Source of the DNA: Parasponia andersonii
Lineage: Eukaryota; Streptophyta; Magnoliopsida; Rosales; Cannabaceae
Reading direction: 5' to 3'
Length of the DNA: 64,000 nt
Assembly: GCA_002914805.1 (NCBI GenBank)
Contig: JXTB01000209.1
Coordinates: 528,109 to 592,108 of the forward strand
Program-made: the position numbers and the translations under genes
Notes under the pieces: generated by a model
Databases searched by the model: none
Seen by the model: the letters and a program-made list of their open reading frames with translations, nothing else
What the model was told of the DNA's origin: nothing
Shown: piece by piece, positions 1 to 13,500 of the stretch
Layout of the letters: every line of letters begins with the position of its first letter
Numbering within the stretch: the first letter of the stretch is position 1

Positions 1-1468
1 AGCTAACATAAAATCTAAGATGGATATGAATTCATGAAAGGTTATAGCTAGCAGAAAGCTCAGAAAATGATGAAATCAGGTGAGAAAGGCTACTATTTAT
101 GTGTGGAATAGTGGCTGATCATGCATGCAAAGATAGAAAGGATGAATTTCTATGATGCAAAAGATGATGATCACGTATCCTTAAACTGGGTGGGGACAAG
201 AACTTGAAGGTTATGTGAGGCTGAGGAGTTTCAGACTATTGGGTGGATAGAAAATAAGTAGGACCGGCTGCTGACTTTTAGAGCTGCAGTAAATAAGAGA
301 GAATGAGAGAAATGGCTGCAATTGTGTGAAAGGATGGAATTTATAAAGCAAGAGTCCTCCGATGTATAGGAAAAAGCTGAACTTTAATCTTCATTCATTA
401 AGGAAGGTTCCTAGGAAGGAAGTTAGTGGGAGACAGAGTAGAATTCAACATCCTAGATTTTCTCCCAGAAGTTTTATTTTCTAGTCTGGACAAGTAGCTT
501 CTCTACTGCAACCTGTATGGTTTCAGCTCTCAAACCCGGTTCTAAGGGCTGTTTACAATCCGATTTAGGGGATACCAAACTGCAGAGTGCAAGGGCTTCT
601 TATGTCGGCCTCATGTATGAAATATCTCTGTCACCATTTTCAAGTAGGGTTTAGGGTAAATGGCAGACAAACACTGGTCTGTTCTAAACTTGTACAGTTC
701 CTAAATTCCTCTGTTTTATGCCCTGATTATAGTTTCTTATGCTAACAATGATGATGGCAGCTATTCTCATTCTAATTGAAATTAGGGAGTTAACCCAAAG
801 TATATATGTCTATATACTCCCATAAATATGCATGTAACAATAATATTTTTGAAAAAAATTTTACAGTTATTTTTTAATTTTAATCTTAAGGCTAATGGCT
901 TTTGTTGATATTCATGATACTATGCAATTTGAATGATTAGTTGAGATATACGGACACTATGCATGAGATAAGCCACTTCTGTTCAGGTGATAGGTTGTCA
1001 TATATCTAGAATTTTCTTAGGTTAGGTGCTCACCAGTTTGTTATATTGTTCGCGAGACACAATTAAGTCTATATGTAGCTTCTAGGCGAGGAAGTTTTTA
1101 TCCATGTTATGGTTTCGGCATTGAGAGCAGTTGGCATTTTTTTTTTTAAAGCTGTAAATTATCTGTATTCTGGGTGACTGGTTTTCTAGTTGAATTTGTT
1201 TTAATTAGTAATGCATAAATTTTTTAATAGGTTATTCATATGAAAATTTGAAAAAGGTCTGTCAAGCAAATGTTTTGCTTCCTTTGGGAAATAATGTTAC
1301 TTTTACGGAGCAGAATAGTAGCTAGCTTAAAAATCTTATCTACAAGGATTTTAGTTTGTTTTTAACCATAGATTTTACCTTGCTTACAAGAGATGAGATA
1401 TTTAGAACTTTTTCTATTCTTGTATGTTTTTGTAATTCTTTGTTGTTTGTTATTGGTCTCCTTTGCAG
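1..1468. other. Upstream or intronic DNA of the Agenet gene
   Basis: No convincing coding exon is visible. The stretch is AT-rich and ends in a pyrimidine tract with an AG acceptor (ctttgcag, 1461-1468) that opens the first recognisable exon of the Agenet gene. It is therefore probably an intron of that gene, whose N-terminal exons should lie left of the window. A small or weakly conserved exon could be hidden here. Confidence 0.5.
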
Positions 1469-4400
1469 ATTTAGAGACTGTTTTGTTATATCAAAAGCAC
1501 CCAACTAGGACTAAAAAGTCTCAGCAGAAAAAGTTGGAATTAATGTTGCGACCTCCCTTTCCTCGTATCTATCGCGAAAGTCAAATGCCTGATGTCAATA
1601 CCATCTCAGAAGTGGCAGTTATTTACAGTGATGCCCGGAAGATAGGAGATTTAGTTGATTGGTTTACTGATGGTTGTTATTGGTCTGGAATAGTAACCAA
1701 AATATTGGAGGATGAGAAAGTTCAGGTATTACTTAATCAGTTATTCACTTGAACTATCTACTTAATTGGGTGCTGATCCATCCTTTTTGTTTCTTATTTT
1801 TTATTTTCTTTGTATTACTTGTTTTGTACTTTTCCCACTATGAAATGTTTTTGCGCAATGGAAATTCCATACGTTTTACCCTTAACAGCTGCTAACTTAC
1901 TAGCAAAAATAATTAGAACACAATAGCAGCAGCAATAAAAACTTGCTAAATTATTCTAGCTACCATGATAAATGTGGTGTTGCTTAGACATGTTTTTTCT
2001 TCGACAAAGTTGTATCACCGCTGAGGAAAGGAATTATATTTCCTGATTGCAATGAACTTACAGGATTGTCTCCTATTTGTTTCTAATGAATGTTTCAATA
2101 TCCATTAGAAGGTCACAAGATGTTTTTTTGGATGATAGTTATTTTAAGATATAATTCATTCGTGTCATCCTTTGTATTTCTTAATTTGACAAAACTTTGC
2201 TCTCTGATTTCCAGTTAGTGCTTCAGAAGGTTATTGTCATTGCTGCTTGTTATAACTTAGACTTACATCATGATAAATGCATAAACAGACTGTGTTACCT
2301 GTTTGCGCATCAAGATCATCTTATCTATCTAATGGAAGTTTCTCTTGGGATTACATTTTGAACAGAAATATCTGAACTTCTATGTTATAAATTGTCTATT
2401 TCTTATCCATACAAACATAAAGATATGCAAATTTTCAATGAAAGGGGTTAAGTTCTTTTTTGATTATGAAATTATAATTTCTACTTTGTGGAATAAGGTT
2501 GTTTGCTTATCTTTGCTTTATTTGTTCTCATGTTTGTAGATAGAGCTGTTTCCACCTCCTGTAGGTGAAGGGTTATCTTATAAGGTTTGCTGCAAGGATT
2601 TACGGCCATCCTTAGATTGGTCTCCTGAAAATGGTTGGACTATGTCTACTCAAAGGGTGCCTTTCTCAGTCTCCTTTTGTTTATTGCATCTACATATGTT
2701 TTCTTTTGTTTTTCTTTGTACACTCTACTACTGAAATTTCAGCACATAAATTATTTATTAAACAACTTTTTCTGGGAATTCTAGATATATTACATGCATT
2801 AACGTAGTCTAAAAGAGAAAAGAAATCAATCATTCATGCTTATGATAATTCTACGTTAGCGTGTTCTCCTTCTCGGGAAAGGATACCCATGAAGAAAAAT
2901 CAAGGACCGCTGTTGGAATATGCCTCTATATGGTCATATTATGTCCAACAACTGTGGGAAGCTAAATGGGCAATAGGCAGTAAACATTTCTTTGACAAGA
3001 TACAGCTGATTCTTTTTAGCTCTCTGTTTATGTACTTGGTTGGGATGGGATTTAGTGGTCTGATTTATGGGCATGTGAAACCTGAGGATCCAAGTACGAA
3101 TTAGCTGACAATGCTCTTTGGAAGGCATTGCCTTGATTTTGTCTGACGTTTTAACATACAAAATTCAGGACATAGATTGCCAGGAACTGAGAAACTCTTC
3201 CTTCTGGATTGACACTTTTGTATACTAAGTGTGACTTCTTAAATCTTGACTGTGATACTCTTTTTGGTTTTTATTTTCATTTTTTGTTTCCTGATGCTTC
3301 TGATTTATTACAAATCTTTAGTATCTAAAATTACTTTTTCCATTCTTGATTTTAGTTGTTATATAGGTTTTGATATTACCCATGTTTTGTCGCCTGGGTG
3401 ATTCTACTAATGCGTTATAGATAATTTATTTGCAGCTAGCCAGCTACAATTGTTTATTATGATCCTTGGTTTTTACAGGACAGTAAAAATTGTGAGTTAT
3501 GTGCTTGGATAGTTAAACCTGTTGCTCGAGGTAAGATAACAGAATGAATACATTTCTAATTTCTTTTCAGAGGTCTTGTAATTTAGGCACTTGTAAATTA
3601 TAATAACATCTGGCATCATGTTCTAGGAGTAGGATTGCTCCAATTATTTGACGGGTAATTTGATGGCAATTGAGTTTTTTTGATAAGTTGAAGGCAATAG
3701 ACTCATAACTAGTTGAATGACTTTTTTTCAGACTTTTTCCATTCTTATGGAGACTCACAACTACACAAATGACACTAGACTCTGCCCAAAATTCTAATAG
3801 ACTTGTTGTGATCCAGCTGTAAAACCTGCATCCCTGCTAAACCTGTCTAAATCGTGAAGCAACACAATTTGTGAAGTTATTTTATAGGAATTTTTGGTAG
3901 GATGTTAGTGTATTTTGTTCACTGCAAGCTGTTGGACCTTATATTGAAAAGATAGAGTCCATACTAGAACATGTTTTACTTGATATTACTATTAACATTA
4001 AATTCAGATCGGTGGTTAAGTTTCTTAGTCAGTTAAGCTGATCAAAACCTGCATGAAATAAGACATTTCAAATTGTTTTTGTTTTTCTTTTGAATCTAGA
4101 CATACTAATTGTGGATCAGATTTTTCTGGTCTGCAATTTCCCATCTATGCTTCCCTTTGTTTTGTTTATCTAAGATATTTAGCTGATTTAGATTTGATTG
4201 TTATAGTTGCAGAGAAAAGTCCAAGCTCGTTGGTGCGTTCTGCAAGTGAAGAAAGGATTGTTGTTCCGGGCATAGCTGCAGCATCTCAATCTTCATTTGT
4301 TTCACGTGCTTCATCTAATTCATCACAACCTCTTGATAAGTTGGAAGAAATCAAAAAGCAACCTTTGGCTGCTACAACAGAAAAGCTGATACACACACCA

Positions 4401-4739
4401 GCAGTGGCATTGGCAAACAGTAGTGGCATTGGCAAAACTGGCTGCTCTGATAATGATTCAAATTCACATGTTAAATCGACATCAAATGAAATAGGTGAAA
4501 CTACAGTTGAGAAAGACAAATTTGATGATGGTGGGTCCTCAAAGAAGATGAGAATTGATGGATACATTCCCCTAAAATTGATGTGCTCCGATACAATAGA
4601 AGCTGCAATTGTGGACTTGGAAGATCTTATAAACCAGGTCAAATGGATGAAGGGTATTTTACTGACTGGCATGCCATTATCAAATATACGGCCCCCTTGG
4701 GAATTTTTGGAACACCGGGCATCACCCGCACCAAAATGA
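1469..4739 (+). CDS. Agenet/Tudor-like domain protein, 3' part (partial gene)
   Basis: Four exons can be joined in frame: 1469-1725, 2540-2656, 3479-3530 and 4213-4739 (stop TGA). All splice sites are GT-AG and the phases match (0, 0, then 1). The first two exons encode a plant Agenet (Tudor-like) repeat: DLVDWFTDGCYWSG, then ELFPPPVGEG, then CCKDLRPSLDWSPENGW. The third continues with a short Cys-containing stretch. The last exon encodes a low-complexity Ser/Lys-rich region followed by a conserved C-terminal block (DTIEAAIVDLEDLINQ ... RPPWEFLEHRASPAPK), which is the usual end of plant Agenet proteins. In this family the Tudor-like fold is thought to read methylated histones or link chromatin to RNA processing, so a nuclear role is inferred from the family. 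The first exon needs one base from an upstream exon, so the N-terminus is outside the window. Intron 2657-3478 contains a 71-codon frame that I regard as chance. Confidence 0.85.
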
Positions 4740-6392
4740 GTTTTTCTCTCCACTGTAAGTTTACTTGATGAGTTTGCTTTGGTTATAACAACTGAAAGCT
4801 GCATGGCTTTTGAGCTTGGTACATCTCTGTGATAGCGGCATTAGTTATGGAATCTTCTTGTACAAGTAAAGCAATGTTTCCCTTGTAAAAAAATTTAAGA
4901 TAAGAGTGGATAAGCCTTTTTGTGATATTATTAATTTTTTTTTCCACCCTTTTCAATGCTCGTGCAAAAAGTTTCCCAGGTGTTATTTTTGTTTTTCTAC
5001 CTAGAAACATTAATACCGGACATGGACGTCTAGTACGTGGACAGTGTAATGTTCATTACAAGTCTGGAGTGATATGAAAATTACACTGTTCCGGACAGTG
5101 ATATGAACCTGTAATGATCCAAAACCTGGAAGACACAGTTTCTCTTAGGAGGGCCAAGTTTGCCCCATATTTTTCCCTAACCAGGGAATTGGGGAACAAT
5201 TTACATTTACTTCAAGATTATTACCCGGCGTCGATGGTTCTGCAGAACTAGCAAGAATCAGATATAATCAGCCAAAATGAAATTCTAGTGAGGAAGGAAT
5301 TTTGCTTTGCTTGGTGTCATCTTCTTTGTTGAGCAAAAGGCATTCTTGAGACATTGGTTTCTCGGTCCTCATGCACATCAATCTTTGGAGTTGATATCAT
5401 TTTTTTTTCTTTTCTTTTCCTTTTTTTTTTTTTTTTTTTTTNTTATGGAAAAAAGGGACATGTTTTTCAGCATCATGAAAATTTGATAAGAATGTGAATG
5501 CTGGTTTGTTTGTTTTTCTTTTCTTCTTCTTCTCTCTCTTTTTTTTTTTTTTTTTCCCTTTTTTCTTTGGTTGGCCAAAGAAGTTAGCTTACCAAAATCT
5601 GTGGATAGTCCTGAATCCTGAAATGACCAAAGCTCGTGTTAAATAGAATTGGTATTTCTGGATCAAGAGATCAGAATATATATATATACATTTGCTTTTT
5701 GGCTATGGTCTGCGCAAAAATCTTTATTAAAGTAATCAGCGGGGCAATTTGGTCAATGGGAGAAGTTTAATATTTTTTTATTCCAGTGTTAAGAGTATAT
5801 CAGAATCAAACGATAGATTAACGTAACAAAATGTGAGAAAATTACTCGAGTAAGAGTGTCCATATATATATATATATATTATATAATATACATATGTATA
5901 TATTGAGTCAAGAGTGAGAATTGTTCACTATTTAAGAGAGTATATTATTAATATTTTTATTTTACCTTTTGATTCCATCAACGTTCTAGTATGATTCTTT
6001 TTATTTTTATAAAGACAATATAGATTATCTACTCTCAGACATCCTAAAAAATAAACTATACTAAAATTAATTCTTGAATCATGTACGATATTTTTTTGTT
6101 ATTTTATACAAAAACGTATATATATATATATATATCCAAATATACAATAATTTGCAATCAAATTTCAGCTTTTTTTTTTTTTTTTTTAAAAGATGAAAAG
6201 GAAAAAAATTTATTGAGATTTTATCATTCGTTTGAAAGGGCAAAAAGAAGTTGCCAAACAAGCCCTTAAAAGGTAGAAAAAAATAGAAGAGACTTGGAAA
6301 ATGGAAAAGAGCCGCGCAGCGCAAAATTCAAAAGTCTGAGAGTACCAAAACGCAATTCAAATTCTAAGAGTCATAGACGGTCAGACTCAGAA
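4740..6392. other. Intergenic: 3' flank of Agenet gene and 5' flank of FHA gene
   Basis: No gene is seen. The stretch holds long T-runs (about 5401-5443, with an unresolved N at 5442, and 5540-5557), TA microsatellites near 5866-5890 and 6118-6137, and A/T-rich DNA. An in-frame TTG 99 bases before the FHA start gives an open frame here, but it has no ATG and is read as 5' UTR. Confidence 0.6.
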
Positions 6393-7541
6393 ATGGGCGC
6401 CATGGCTCTGAAACTGGTCATAAACAAAGGACCTCGAGAGGGAGAAAGCCTGGAGTACCCACCCGGATCCACCATCCGGATCGGTCGGGTCGTCCGGGGC
6501 AACAACTTGACCATCAAAGACGCCGGCATCTCTTCTAAGCACATCTCCATCTGGTCCGAATCGGGGAAATGGATACTCCGAGACCTCGACTCCTCCAACG
6601 GCTCTTTCCTCAACGACGAAGCGCTCGACCCGGAAGTCCCCGTCGATCTCAGCGACGGCGACTGCATCAAAATTGGCGAGACTACTTCCATCTCCGTCAA
6701 GATCGAAGACCTCGATGGGAGCCGCCTGAGGCGGAACCCTAGGCGTGCGGTGGAATCGATGGAGGGAAATCGGGGCCGGAGAGGTAGGGCTGCGAAGGAG
6801 ATCGAAGAGAACTCGGAGGCGGTGGATGTGGTCGAGATTGGGGCTGAGAATGGAAATCCGAGGCGGGGGAGGAAAGCTAGGGTTTTGGAGAGTGTGGCTG
6901 AGGAGGAGGAGCCTCACGAGGTTTTAGAGGAAGAGAAACCGGGGAGGCAGCGAGTGAGTTCGAGGCGAACTCGGAGCTCGAAGAATGAGGAAAACGCAGT
7001 GTCTGGTTCGGTTCTCGGGAAAATTCCGGAGAATTCTGATACAGAGGGTGGCGTAGTCAAGGTTGGGGCCAAGAAGACTCGTGGTCGCACCAGGAGGAAG
7101 AATTCACCACAGAAGAAGCCTGATTGTGTTATGATTGATGCTGAGGATGATGGAAGCATCAACAGGTTGAACTTGGGGGAGCAAGATTGCGAAAAGGCGT
7201 TCAGTGAGCTTGGTGTAGGAAACACTGGCGAAATGGAGGACAATGTCAATGCTTATGATAAGAATGACAATGAAATTGATTGTGGGGTCAGAGTGATTTT
7301 TAATGAGGCAGAAAAGGGTAGCGGTTCTGGTTGCAAGGAGACGTTGGATGATTCCGGGAAGGAGCCGGATTTGGAGAAGATGACACTTGGGGAGTGGTTT
7401 GATTACTTGGAGATTGATTTGCCAAAACAGATATTTAAAGCAACCGAGGAAATGATCATGGGTATGAGACTGAAAGCCGAAAGGGTTCGTGAATATATGG
7501 TAGAGCAAAAGAATGAGAAGGCCAAAGTGCCCGTGGGCTAG
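6393..7541 (+). CDS. FHA (forkhead-associated) domain protein
   Basis: This single-exon frame encodes 382 residues. The first in-frame ATG is at 6393. A second at 6402 (gccATGg) has a better start context and could be used instead; the open frame upstream has only TTG. Residues ~7-100 form an FHA domain with its phosphothreonine-binding signature: GR at 31-32, SSKH around 47-50 and SSNGS at 67-71. FHA domains bind phosphothreonine peptides, often in DNA-damage, transcription or kinase-signalling proteins. The middle (~110-320) is acidic and basic low-complexity with R/G-rich and K/R-rich patches, suggesting nuclear location. The C-terminus (LGEWFDYLEIDLPKQIF ... ERVREYMVEQK) is a short conserved helical block. 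Size and layout resemble Arabidopsis At4g14490 as I recall it, whose neighbour At4g14480 is BLUS1; a BLUS1-like gene lies downstream here too. A possible AATAAA signal is at 7960. Confidence 0.87.
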   Translation: MGAMALKLVINKGPREGESLEYPPGSTIRIGRVVRGNNLTIKDAGISSKHISIWSESGKWILRDLDSSNGSFLNDEALDPEVPVDLSDGDCIKIGETTSISVKIEDLDGSRLRRNPRRAVESMEGNRGRRGRAAKEIEENSEAVDVVEIGAENGNPRRGRKARVLESVAEEEEPHEVLEEEKPGRQRVSSRRTRSSKNEENAVSGSVLGKIPENSDTEGGVVKVGAKKTRGRTRRKNSPQKKPDCVMIDAEDDGSINRLNLGEQDCEKAFSELGVGNTGEMEDNVNAYDKNDNEIDCGVRVIFNEAEKGSGSGCKETLDDSGKEPDLEKMTLGEWFDYLEIDLPKQIFKATEEMIMGMRLKAERVREYMVEQKNEKAKVPVG

Positions 7542-9683
7542 AAGTAGGAGCAGCTTATTTGTTTCAAGGGTAATTGGTAACTTTTTTTCTTGGTGTATAT
7601 ACATGAGTAGGATGCTTGGCATTTCTCCATATAGTTTGTAGGCCTTGTGTTAAGAATTCTGCTAGTTTATTGACGTTGTTTGTGCTGTAATTGTCAACGT
7701 TGGATGTATTCCTTATCTAGTAGAGGTAAATGTCTCACAACGAAATTATCATTTTGGGGTAACGCATCTTCATATTGTGGCCTGTTACTAATTTTCTGCC
7801 AATTGACTATTATTGAAGTGTTCATTATGGTGATTGCTAATTCTGTTTATTTATTCAGTTCTTTATTTGGTAGTTTCAGTAGCCCTGATTTGAAACTTTT
7901 AGTTAGTTTTGTTGAGAGGAAACATTAAGTGCATGTGAGCTCAGGTTGTACATGGAAAAAATAAACAATGGAACTTTTATTTAACTGTTGGAACTTGGAA
8001 ACAAGGAGTGCAAATATGCTTGCAGTAGATGAAATTATCATTTATTGTTCACCTCTTGCCATAAATTTGGCCCCTCTAGCTTCATTCAGATTTCCTCTTA
8101 GTTAAAAAGATCTACATTTATAATAGGGAAAATTGTCTGTTTCTTTTGACTTTTGAAGTGTAGCCTTGCAGATGCTTAACCTTTTGCTTATTTTAACAGA
8201 TTGCTGTTTCTACTGGAGCTATCTGCAGTAATAGCTTTCACAATGTTTCAAAGGATTAAACTTCGGGTTATTAGCTTCTCCTCTGCTGGTTTCTTTTATT
8301 GTCAGCTTCATATGGTGGTGAATCTTCACAATGTAGGCTAGGTGTGATCTGATGGATTCTTTTGAACTTGCTCCTAATTCTCTAGCAGATTGTGTCTGGG
8401 TAGTTTGTGAAAACGACCTTGCCGGTGATGGTTTCTGGTAGCTGTGTTTGGACTCGTATAGAAACTTCATTTATTAAAGGGGCATATTCAGTATGGATAT
8501 AGGAGCAAATGCATGCAAGCGTACGCTGTTGCACCTGGAAATGGAGAATGCAATGTGTAGAGAAATATATAATTAGATTATAGGATAATGAATGTATTTC
8601 GGCTGTTGTAGCCTTGTAGGCTTATAATTTTGTGATCAAGTAGATGGGGAGCTTTAAAATAAGCTTTGTAACAATTTTCTGACGGCATTTGGGATGGCCA
8701 TTTCATAAAGCACGTTCCATATTCCTTTGTGCCTGGACCCAGCTCTGCACATTTTCTCGTTGCTGAAAATTATTGATTGTAAAGTATGACTTAATTGTAT
8801 AGCATTGGTAATTGTTTTATTAATAGCCACCCAAATAGTTGATTTTCCATATCCTTGAGTCAGTCTTATGAGAGCCTATTTCGGAGCTTTGAAAATGAAG
8901 CCCATGCTTGGAAAGACATGTTTTAATGTACATCAAGTTGTCGTATGTTGGCCAGGTAAAAGTTTGTATTTTTCTCTATAATTATGTCGAGTTTGGTTCT
9001 GATGTTCGTTTAGATTTAGTACATTGGCATCTATTACTTTATTACGTAACAGTGAGTTCTATAAATTTTTTTTTTTTTTTTCACTGGTTTACTCTTATTG
9101 GGCTAAGGTGTGTAAAGTTTTTTTTTTTTTTTTTGCAAACAATCTCGACGAAGTCAAATTTTCTTGTTCAAATTCAAATCCACTTTGCTTAGTTTGTGTG
9201 TGAAAAATTTCAGTCTTCCTTAATTACTAGATTGATAGAGGGTAAATGAAATTGTAAAGAACACAAGGGAGGGGCTTGGATGCTGACCTTATTCCTTTGG
9301 GTTCAAGAACTTGGCTTGCAAGGCTATGCTTGGTTGTGGTTGGCCCAGCTCCATCCTCGTTTGGCTAATGTTTTCAAGATAAGGACGAAGACGTGCTTGA
9401 CTTGGCAAGTCCTGAAGCTAAATTTGTCTTCATGCAATGAACTCTGAAAAGGGGAAATTCTACGTCAACGAGGAGTCAGGAAGTAAAATAAATTATCTAC
9501 CTGAACTTTTGAATTTTCTTTGTTGTAGAAATCAATCTCAGATTAGAGAGCATGTTGATACGAAAGTCCCTTCGAAACTTCTTGCTAAAAAAACTCTAGT
9601 ATTTATGTTGATGATATGGTTTCATTTGTGCTTTGAACCAAACTGGTATCACTAGCTATAGGAAGGAGAGCTGGGTGTCATTA
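7542..9683. other. Intergenic between FHA and CslG genes
   Basis: No further gene is recognised. The first ~450 bases are probably the 3' UTR of the FHA gene. Two T-runs are present (9068-9080, 9119-9134). Short open frames (for example 7680-7928 and 9437-9655) have no family resemblance I can see. The last ~250 bases are the likely 5' UTR of the CslG gene. Confidence 0.5.
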
Positions 9684-12600
9684 ATGGAGGACCCTAAACC
9701 TCTCCATGTCTGCCATGTCCATAAATCTTCCATCATCATAAGCAGATTGCACACTTTCCTTCATGTCTTAGCTGTAGCCTTCTTGGTCTACTTCAGAGCT
9801 AGATTCTTTTTCCAAAACGACGTCGAGACCAGAGGAATACCAACTTTACCATGGCTTATTCTCTCTGTCTCTGAGCTGCTTCTTTTCATTATATGGCTCC
9901 TAGACCAAGCATTCAGGTGGCGTCCTGTCTCTCGAACCGTCTTTCCAGAGAGATTGCCCGAAGATGATAAGCTTCCGGCACTCGATGTCTTCATTTTCAC
10001 AGCGGATCCAGATAGAGAGCCAACTTTGCAAGTGATGAACACTGTCTTATCGGCCATGGCGCTGGACTACCCGCACGACAAGCTTCACGTGTATCTTTCT
10101 GATGATGGCGGTTCAGCGGTTACTTTGAATGGAATGAGAGAGGCTTGGAGGTTTGCAAAGCTGTGGATTCCATTTTGCAGGAGATTTGAAATCCAGAAGA
10201 GGTGTCCAGAGGCTTATTTCTCGTCGTTGGTTGATGATGAGTTCCTGGCTGAAAAAGAAAAGCTTAAAGTTCGTTTTTCTCATGTCTTGGTTATCTTTTC
10301 TGGTTCTGTACTTTCTTACTTTAGAAGGAAAAAAAAATGTCTTGGTTTAAAACAGCTATGCTGTTCAGCAACAACTTGTTATAGATGAGGTTATATAATT
10401 GTGGTGCAGGAAAAATACCAGTTGTTTAAGGAGCGAGTAAAAGGAATAAAAGGGAGCTTTGCAGATACTAGTGGCTCCACTGGCAAAGATCACCCGGCGG
10501 TAATTGAGGTACTTTTCTGTAAAGCACCCCATATTTGTTGACAAAAAGTTAAGGTTTGTAAGATTTGGCACTTGCTTGGTAACAATTCCATTTTTTTGTT
10601 TTTCAAAAGTAAAAAAATTATAAGAGATTTTCTTAAGCAACATTTTGAAATGATGTTCACAACTCATTTTTCTTTTAGTTGGAAAAAAAAAAAAAGAGTG
10701 AAAATACAGAACAAGAAGCCATGGATTAGTTTTTGTCAGAACAGAACAAAAAATTGTAAGAATTTTGCTCATATTATTAGTTTTTGTCAGGTGATTCATG
10801 AAGATCCCAATGACAATACAGAACAAGAAGAAGTAGCTATGTTGCCTCAACTTGTTTATGTTTCTAGGGAAAAAAGGCCTTCTCATCCTCACCATTTTAA
10901 GGGCGGAGCAATAAACGTTCTTGTATGTCTCGTTTCCTTTCTCTAAATGAATAAAATCATATGAACTCTGTTTAAAACAGGGAATTTTTTTCTTCTCGAA
11001 TTATATATATCAACGAGTTACATTGATCAACTTGTAACTGCAGCTTCGAGTCTCTGGCGTCATGAGCAACTCTCCTATTATACTTGCTCTTGACTGTGAC
11101 ATGTACTGCAATGACCCAACTTCCGCAAGACAAGCGATGTGTTTCCACCTTGATCCCAAAATATCTTCCTCACTAGCTTTTGTTCAGTTCCCTCAGAGAT
11201 TCCACAACATTGCTAGTAATGATATCTATGACAGTCAGTTAAGATCAACATTCTCGGTATGCAAATCAAAGTCCGGTTGTATTAGCTCAATTTGATATGT
11301 TGAAATATGTTTTTATTTGTATTGTTAAATTATTTGTTTTCTCTTGCATCTTTTAGTTGATGTGGCAAGGTCTGGATGGGCTGGATGGACCCGTACTGTC
11401 TGGTACTGGCTTTTTCATAAAAAGGGTTTCGTTATATGGCAGTTTTGTACAAGAAGGTAAGGCCATTGATAGATTTACATACGCATATAACAGAGTATCA
11501 ATTTTGAGCAATCTTTTGTCTTACCGAAAATGTGTCTTGAACTGGTTATGTATTTTAATAAACAGGTGCTGATCCAATGGAACTGAAAAGGCATTTTGGT
11601 CCATCCAATGAGTTCATTAAATCTCTTTTACAATACAAGAAGCCTAGTGCAGCAAATGACAGAGACTCTTCTGATACATTGCTACAAGAGGCCAAATTCT
11701 TGGCTTCTTGCACCTATGGAAGTGGAACAAAATGGGGAGAAGAAGTAAGATAGTTAATGGACACAATTCATTTCCATTTCTCAATTTTTTTCATTGATTG
11801 TAATCACATAATAGTTTCCCCTCCTTGCTATGAAAACCAGGTTGGTTTTCTGCATTATTCGGTTGCAGAAGATTACTTGACGGGGTTCACCTTACAATCC
11901 AAAGGCTGGACTTCAGTCTATCTTAGCTCATCGAAGCCGCAGTTTTTGGGTTCTGGTGTCACAAATTTGAATGATCTGTTGACTCAAGGGACAAGATGGA
12001 GTTCTGGGTTGGTCGAAGTCGGTATCTCAAAATTTTGCCCTTTTGTCTATGGTCCCTCCAAAATGTCCTTCCTTGAGAGAATGTGCTATGGAAATCTTTC
12101 ATTCTTTCCGCTCCGATTCTTGCCTCTATGGTGCTTTGCTACTGTTCCTCAACTCTGCCTGCTGACTGGTATTCCTTTGTACCCAGAGGTAATATCTTAT
12201 CACCTCTCCTTTTTGGTTTTAGAGCCTAAAATCAATATAGAGTTACACTATATTCATGCAATGATTTCGCTGACATATATATACTCTTCTCGAACAGGTC
12301 TCGAACTCGTTTTCCATCATATTTTTGTTCATCTTCGTCTCTTCGCTAGCTCAACATTCTTACGAGGCCTTCATCACTGGCGGCTCGTTTCGTTCACTGA
12401 TAAACGAAACAAGGTTATGGATGATTAAATCGATTACATCACATTTGTATGGAAGTTTTGATGCTTTCATGAAGAGGATTGGTATGAGGGAAGCTAGTTT
12501 CTTGCCCACCAACAAAGTTGATGACGATGACCGAGTTAAACTATACGAAAATGGTTTATACGATTTCCGAACATCTGCTGTGTTTCTTGCTCCATTGGTT

Positions 12601-12852
12601 ACTCTAGTCATTCTGAACACGGTTTCCTTTCTTGTGGGAATCGCTAGAGCTGTCCTTGTGGCCAGAGATTTGGACAAGATGTTTGTTCAATTATTCATCT
12701 CATTGTGTATGTTGGTTATAAACTACCCCATAATAGAAGGGATGGTACTAAGGAAGGACAAGGGACGGATTCCAGCGTCAATAACTGTATTATCTGCCAT
12801 GTTTTCCATTATAGTTTTCTTGCTAGTGGGATCTAGATTTCTCATGTACTAA
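9684..12852 (+). CDS. Cellulose synthase-like protein, CslG/CslM-type glycosyltransferase
   Basis: Eight exons join in frame to 736 residues: 9684-10268, 10410-10508, 10791-10922, 11044-11256, 11357-11456, 11566-11744, 11841-12188 and 12298-12852. All introns are GT-AG. The start is the ATG at 9684; an in-frame ATG at 9633 is possible but adds unconserved residues. The protein is a membrane GT2 enzyme. Two helices lie at ~20-40 and 55-75, then the catalytic domain with SDDGGS (139-144), DCDMY (289-293), AEDY (445-448) and QGTRW (485-489), then about six C-terminal helices. It lacks the RING domain of true cellulose synthases. Length and sequence fit the CslG group and the related CslM/CslJ clades. 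Some CslG/CslM enzymes transfer glucuronic acid to triterpenoids at the ER, others may build wall polysaccharides; which applies here cannot be read from the sequence. The gene looks intact. Confidence 0.92.
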
Positions 12853-13500
12853 ATAGCACATGATTCATCGTGTGCTTTTGTTATTTATATGACACTCAAA
12901 ATTGAAGTGATCCTTATTTATTTATTTCTTTATTTTTGGGTGTTGGGGTGGGGGGAGGGTAATATGTTAATGGTTTGTTTTTTGGTTTCAACGAGAAAAC
13001 AGAGTAGGACAAGTCAATGTAATGGGCCATCAGATCATTTTGGGCCTTCGATATGATCCAAGTTTGGCTGAGCATTTGGGTTTTGACAATGAAGTCCAAT
13101 ATGATTGTCAATTTTGGGATTGAGGTCGTCGGCTTCCTGTGTCTCGCTGGCTATTTTTGACGCGAAATGTAAGGCCCGAAAGAGGTCAAGGAATAAAACG
13201 ACGATGACGAGCACAAACTACATAGACTTAACAACAAGCGAAATGACTTGAAAACGACATTATTTATGATAGAAACGTGGACAATTAAGAAATGCCGACA
13301 ATTTCTTTTCGATACGATGAAAAAGGATTGGTACACACGACAATATATAATTCAGAAAACGACAATGGACTAACATGACAAGTCAACGAATATGAAAGGC
13401 GACAACAACAACATTAAGGAACTTGAAAAACCAAAGGGTTAATCCTATTTTTAACAGGGTAACTTACCCAAACCTTATTGAAGTTTATGAATTTTATAAT

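Noticed and set aside
2889..3104. 71-codon frame in an intron of the Agenet gene
   Set aside because: It lies wholly between well-supported exons, has no matching splice phase and shows no recognisable motif.
6294..6392. N-terminal extension of the FHA protein
   Set aside because: The extension starts with TTG and contains no in-frame ATG before 6393.
6387..6917. 176-codon antisense frame over the FHA gene
   Set aside because: It is a GC-rich shadow of the true coding strand and has no domain.
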